NCBI GenBank assembly: GCA_031296325.1
Contig: JARLFY010000024.1
Location: forward strand, 1 to 48,932
Source: Acidobacteriaceae bacterium
GTDB taxonomy: Bacteria > Acidobacteriota > Terriglobia > Terriglobales > Acidobacteriaceae
Direction: 5' to 3'
Length of the DNA stretch: 48,932 nt
Shown one piece after another: positions 45,028-48,932 of the stretch. Below the pieces are notes generated by a model. That model made no database searches. It was given only the letters and a program-made list of their open reading frames with translations, and was not told the DNA's origin. The position numbers were made by a program, and so were the translations under genes. Position 1 is the first letter of the stretch, and every line of letters starts with the position of its first letter.

Positions 45028-48000
45028 ATGGCTGCTGAGTTTACCCACCTTCATCTGCATACGGATTATTCGCTTCTGGACGGCGCCTGCGACGTCGAAA
45101 AACTGGCCAAGCACGTCCACGAGATGGGGCAGACCTCGGTCGCCATGACCGACCATGGCAACATCTTCGGCGCGGTCTATTTCTTTAACGCGGCGAAGGC
45201 TCAGGGGATCAAGCCGATCCTCGGCTGCGAACTGTACGTCTGCAAGGAAGAGGATCACCGCGCCAAACCGAATCCCGACCTGAAGTACAACCATCTGCTC
45301 GTCCTCGCCGAGAATCAGGAGGGCTATCGCAACCTCGTTCGCCTGACCAGCGAGGCCGCAGTGCATGGCTTCTATCGCAAGCCGCGCATCTCCAAGTCCT
45401 TCCTCGCCAAGCACTCCGAGGGCCTGATCGGCTTCTCCGGCTGTCTTGCCGGCGAGGTCGCGCAAGGCATCATGGACAACAAGTACGAGCAGGCCAAGGC
45501 CGCAGCCGGTCAGTATCAGGACATCTTCGGCAAGGGAAACTTCTTTCTGGAGATTCAGGATCACCAACTCGGCCCGGACAAGGCTGTCTGCGATGGGCTG
45601 ATCCAGATGGAGAAGGATCTCAACATTCCCCTGATCGCGACCAATGACTCGCACTACATCGGCTCCGACGACAGCCGCGCCCACGAGATTCTGCTCTGCG
45701 TGCAGACCGGCGGATCGATGAACGATCCCAAGCGCTTCAAGTTCGACACCCAGGAGTTCTACGTCAAGAGCGCCGACGAGATGGCGCGACTCTTCGCCCA
45801 CGTTCCGCACGCAGTCAGCGGAACCATGCAGTTCCCCGAACGATGCAACCTGAAGCTCTCGAAGGTGGACAATCCCTTCCCCGCCTTTCCCGTTCCCGAG
45901 GGCGAGACGCTGGAGAGCTACTTCGAACGAGTCTGTCGCGAGGGGATGGAGAAGCGGCTGGCCACAAACGTCGCCCATCTGCGCTCCAAGGGCCTGCTGA
46001 AGAAGACCATTGACGACTACTACGCGCGTCTGGATCGCGAGATCGAATGCATCAAGAGCATGAAGTTTCCCGGCTACTTCATGATCGTCTGGGACTTTAT
46101 CCGCTTCTCCCGCGAGAATGGGATTCCGGTTGGACCGGGCCGTGGCTCGGCGGCTGGATCGCTGGTCGCCTACTGCATGGAGATCACCGACATCGACCCC
46201 TTGCAGAATGAGTTGCTCTTTGAGCGATTCCTTAATCCCGAACGCATCTCCATGCCCGATATCGACATCGACTTCGACATGAAAGGGCGCGAGAAGGTCA
46301 TCGATTACGTCAAAGGCAAGTACGGCGAGGATCAGGTCTCGCAGATCATCACCTTCAATACCATGGCCGCCAAGGCCGCCATCAAGGACGTTGGCCGCGC
46401 CACCGACATGCCCTACGGCGAGGTGGATCGCATCGCCAAACTGATCCCGCCGACCATCGGCATAACCATCGCGCAGGCCTTGAAGGATTCCCCGCAACTT
46501 GCTACAGCGTATGAAGATCCAAAGATTCGCGAGCTGATCGACACAGCCATGCGCCTGGAAGGACTCGTCCGTGGAGCGGGAATTCACGCCGCCGGGGTGG
46601 TCATCGCGCCCAAGCCGCTGACCGAACTGGTTCCCGTAACGCTGACCAAAGATGGCAAGCTTGTCACCGCCTACGACATGAAGTCGGTGGAGAAGATGGG
46701 TCTGCTGAAGATGGACTTCCTCGGCCTCACAACGCTGACCGTCATCGACGATGCGCTGAAGATGATCAAAGTCGACGTCGATCTTGCGACGATTGCACTG
46801 GACGATGAGGAGACCTTCGAGCAGGTCTACCATCGCGCGCTAACCTGCGGCGTATTCCAGTTCGAATCGAACGGTATGAGAGACGTGCTGCGTCGCTATC
46901 AGCCGAATACGATCGAAGACCTCACTGCACTGAACGCGCTCTATCGCCCCGGCCCGATTCAGGGCGGAATGATTGACGACTTCATCGAGCGCAAGTGGGG
47001 ACGGCGGCCGGTAGAGTACCTGCTTCCAGTGCTGGAGCCGCTGCTGAAAGAGACGCTCGGCGTCATCGTCTATCAGGAACAGGTAATGCAGATCTCCAAC
47101 GTCGTGGCGGGCTACTCGCTGGGCCAGGCCGACCTGCTGCGCCGCGCCATGGGAAAGAAGGACGTCGCCGAGATGGCTCGCCAGCGCGAGCAGTTCATGG
47201 CCGGAGCCGCCGCCAACAAGCATCCCAAGGACATCGCTGGAACCATCTTCGATCTGATGGCGCAGTTCGCCGGCTACGGCTTCAATAAGTCCCACTCGGC
47301 GGCCTACGCGCTGGTGGCCTACCACACGGCCTGGCTCAAGACGCACTACCCGGTCGAGTTCATGGCCGCGCTGCTGACCAGTGAAACGTCGAAACCGGAG
47401 AACATCGTCAAGTACATCTCCGAGTGCCGCGAGATCAATATTCCCGTCGTTCCTCCCGACGTGCAGTTCTCCAACGCCGACTTCACGCCGGTGCGCACGG
47501 CGGAGGGTGTCGAAGCCATCGGCTTTGGTCTGGCCGCGATCAAGAACGTCGGGCAGAATGCGATTGTGTCTATCAGCGAAGCGCGCGAGGCTCTGCACGC
47601 CGAGGGCAAGAAGGGCTTCACCAGCCTGTGGGACTTCTGCGAGCGAGTCGATCTGCGTCTGCTGAACAAGCGCGTTCTGGAGTCACTCATTAAGGCAGGA
47701 GCGATGGACTCCTTCGGCCCGCGTGGACAGGTCTTCGCCGCGCTGGACAAGGCCATTGAGCGAGCGCAGAAGGCGCAGAAGGACGCGGCATCAGGCCAGA
47801 GCGGCCTCTTCGCCAATATCTTCGACGCCGACCTGCCCGCCGCCAGTCAGGAGAGCGACGACCTGCCTCCCGCCCCGGAGTGGGACGAACACACGCGTCT
47901 ACAGAACGAGAAGGAGGTTCTGGGATTCTTCGTCTCCGGCCACCCGCTCGACCGCTACCGCGAAAAACTGCGCAATCTCAAGGTCGTCGATACGGCCACC

Positions 48001-48561
48001 GCCATTGAGATGAAGCCCGAGCCGCAGACCTTCCGCCGCGGCCAGAGCGAGCCGCAGAACGAGATTCAGATCGCCGGAGTCATCACCGGACTGAAGGTCG
48101 CAAAGTCCAAACGCTCCGGCGAGATGTATGCGCAGGCGCTGCTCGAAGACACCGTCGGCAAGATCGAGCTGATCGCCTTCTCCACCGCCTACCAGAAACT
48201 CTCGGAGAAGCTGAAGATCGACGTTCCCGTCATCGTGCGCGGCGTGTTGCGCGGCGAGGAGGACTCCGCCCCGAAGCTCGCCATCTCCGGCATTCAGGCG
48301 CTGGAGGACATTGTGCTGAAGCTGCCCGAGGCGCTACGCATCAAGGTTCCTCTGCGCCATCCCGACGTCGAGCTGCTGGAGAAACTGCACGCCGTCTTCG
48401 CCAGCACACCGGGTAAGGGCAAACTGTTGCTCGATCTGGAAGAGCCGGGAGAGTTCTGCGCCGTCCTCGAACCACAAGGCCTGAGCGTAGCCGCCGACCG
48501 CCTGTTCATCGACCGCGTCGAGGAACTGACCGGCCGCGGCTCCGTCCGCGTCATCAACTAG
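45028..48561 (+). CDS. dnaE: DNA polymerase III alpha subunit
   Basis: DnaE is the replicative DNA polymerase. The 1,177-residue protein is full length for the DnaE1 type. The N-terminal PHP domain starts with HLHLHTDYSLLDG and contains AMTDHGNIFGAV. The palm follows with VGPGRGSAAGSLVAYC and the catalytic PDIDIDFD at about residue 410, together with GIHAAGVVIAPKPL. The fingers contain the YRPGPIQGGMIDDFI loop, and a tandem helix-hairpin-helix region and the C-terminal OB fold (IQIAGVITGLKVAKSKRSGEM) follow. No intein or frameshift was seen. It stands alone on the plus strand, 167 bases from the divergent DUF4142 gene. Confidence 0.97.
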   Translation: MAAEFTHLHLHTDYSLLDGACDVEKLAKHVHEMGQTSVAMTDHGNIFGAVYFFNAAKAQGIKPILGCELYVCKEEDHRAKPNPDLKYNHLLVLAENQEGYRNLVRLTSEAAVHGFYRKPRISKSFLAKHSEGLIGFSGCLAGEVAQGIMDNKYEQAKAAAGQYQDIFGKGNFFLEIQDHQLGPDKAVCDGLIQMEKDLNIPLIATNDSHYIGSDDSRAHEILLCVQTGGSMNDPKRFKFDTQEFYVKSADEMARLFAHVPHAVSGTMQFPERCNLKLSKVDNPFPAFPVPEGETLESYFERVCREGMEKRLATNVAHLRSKGLLKKTIDDYYARLDREIECIKSMKFPGYFMIVWDFIRFSRENGIPVGPGRGSAAGSLVAYCMEITDIDPLQNELLFERFLNPERISMPDIDIDFDMKGREKVIDYVKGKYGEDQVSQIITFNTMAAKAAIKDVGRATDMPYGEVDRIAKLIPPTIGITIAQALKDSPQLATAYEDPKIRELIDTAMRLEGLVRGAGIHAAGVVIAPKPLTELVPVTLTKDGKLVTAYDMKSVEKMGLLKMDFLGLTTLTVIDDALKMIKVDVDLATIALDDEETFEQVYHRALTCGVFQFESNGMRDVLRRYQPNTIEDLTALNALYRPGPIQGGMIDDFIERKWGRRPVEYLLPVLEPLLKETLGVIVYQEQVMQISNVVAGYSLGQADLLRRAMGKKDVAEMARQREQFMAGAAANKHPKDIAGTIFDLMAQFAGYGFNKSHSAAYALVAYHTAWLKTHYPVEFMAALLTSETSKPENIVKYISECREINIPVVPPDVQFSNADFTPVRTAEGVEAIGFGLAAIKNVGQNAIVSISEAREALHAEGKKGFTSLWDFCERVDLRLLNKRVLESLIKAGAMDSFGPRGQVFAALDKAIERAQKAQKDAASGQSGLFANIFDADLPAASQESDDLPPAPEWDEHTRLQNEKEVLGFFVSGHPLDRYREKLRNLKVVDTATAIEMKPEPQTFRRGQSEPQNEIQIAGVITGLKVAKSKRSGEMYAQALLEDTVGKIELIAFSTAYQKLSEKLKIDVPVIVRGVLRGEEDSAPKLAISGIQALEDIVLKLPEALRIKVPLRHPDVELLEKLHAVFASTPGKGKLLLDLEEPGEFCAVLEPQGLSVAADRLFIDRVEELTGRGSVRVIN

Positions 48562-48627
48562 AACAGTTCTCCCAAAGCTGTCCCTCAATTTTGTTTGTCA
48601 TTCTGCGCTGAACCCCTTTGAGGCTTC

Positions 48628-48648
48628 ATTCTGAGCGAAGCTCAGAAT
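48628..48648. terminator. perfect hairpin behind dnaE, possible terminator or REP-like repeat
   Basis: ATTCTGAGC and GCTCAGAAT are exact reverse complements around a GAA loop, 67 bases after the dnaE stop. There is no run of T behind it, so intrinsic termination would be weak. The same sequence type recurs at 1684 and 35303, which favours a dispersed repeat. Confidence 0.5.
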
Positions 48649-48790
48649 CTCTGTCGTTCCTTCGGTCCGGTTAGAGCCAAACCAGAGCGACTGTATCCCG
48701 ATGCCACATCGCCCAAGTCGAAGCGACCATCAGGAAGCGCGATCCTGCACAAAAATCGACAGGACACACCTACTCTGGCTTCGCTCTAAA

Positions 48791-48829
48791 CCTAGGGCGT
48801 ATCGACATATACACGTTGCTTTGTGACGC
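48791..48829 (+). repeat. dispersed TATCGACATATA motif, copy f (behind dnaE)
   Basis: CCTAGGGCGTATCGACATAT followed by ACACGTTGCTTTGTGACGC. It matches copy b at 1196 in 30 of 31 bases and copy e at 7403 in its first 24 bases with one change. Confidence 0.75.
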
Positions 48830-48932
48830 TGCTGTTGCCTCTCTTTTGTTTGTCATTCCGCAGCGTAGCGGAGGAATCTGCTTTTGCCGTTGCGGTTGTC
48901 TTTGCCGTTGTCTTTATAGTATTTCCCCCCAA

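Larger units (their letters stand above)
48562..48932. other. intergenic region rich in short repeats (right window end)
   Basis: This 371-base stretch has no gene. It holds a perfect hairpin at 48628-48648, copy f of the TATCGACATATA motif, a CATTCCGCAGCGTAGCGG core like that in the MITE-like elements (about 48856), and GTTGC-rich short repeats (48883-48915). Any gene beyond lies outside the window. Confidence 0.7.

Overview
The window looks like chromosome of an acidobacterium of the class Terriglobia (the Granulicella, Edaphobacter and Terriglobus relatives). This is inferred from the GC-rich coding style, the gene families and the many short hairpin repeats of the '...CATTCC...GGAAT...' type between genes. 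No marker gene settles the genus.

Layout. (1) 1-7394 is the distal part of a type I-C-like CRISPR-Cas locus: the 3' part of cas1 (cut by the window edge), cas2, a roughly 1.1 kb leader region full of short interspersed repeats, and an array of 79 repeats and 78 spacers. (2) 7395-8204 holds a decayed IS3-family element, broken by an inserted palindrome and by an internal deletion, directly behind the array. (3) 8205-14925 is a two-gene AddB/AddA-like helicase-nuclease operon for double-strand break processing. (4) 15060-23650 is a type II secretion / type IV pilus hybrid assembly cluster (gspF, gspE, pilM-, pilN-, pilO- and pilP-like genes, a pseudopilin). Two toxin-antitoxin loci interrupt it: BrnT/BrnA, and HicA/HicB with a frameshifted hicA. 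No secretin gene follows. (5) 23721-25508 is a secreted DUF885 protein.

(6) 25665-31779 is a minus-strand block: mlaE-mlaF (lipid ABC transporter core), aroC (chorismate synthase), def, fmt and rsmB (N-terminal formyl handling and rRNA methylation). (7) 31972-37605 is a compact chemotaxis operon, cheA-cheW-cheY-cheB-cheR, with no receptor gene. (8) 37719-42149 is a minus-strand carbohydrate group: a GH2 beta-glucuronidase-like enzyme, an APC-family permease and an SGNH rhamnogalacturonan-acetylesterase-like enzyme. It is followed by plus-strand GTP-dependent PEP carboxykinase, a minus-strand DUF4142 protein and plus-strand dnaE. The right end, 48562-48932, is intergenic repeat sequence.

How the parts work together. 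Cas1-Cas2 would add spacers at the leader end of the array, and an AddAB-type nuclease next door is the kind of enzyme that supplies DNA fragments. The GspE ATPase, GspF platform and PilM/N/O/P-like proteins form the inner-membrane machine of a secretion or pilus system. The che genes would signal to a motility output, possibly pili. The GH2/CE12-like pair suggests use of pectin-type plant polymers.

The most noteworthy non-coding signals are two dispersed repeat families: a CCTAGG-n-CGTATCGACATATA motif that brackets the CRISPR array in inverted orientation and recurs 41 kb away, and a MITE-like family with terminal inverted repeats placed just behind several genes, one copy of which supplies the stop codon of cheR. 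No tRNA or rRNA gene was recognised.
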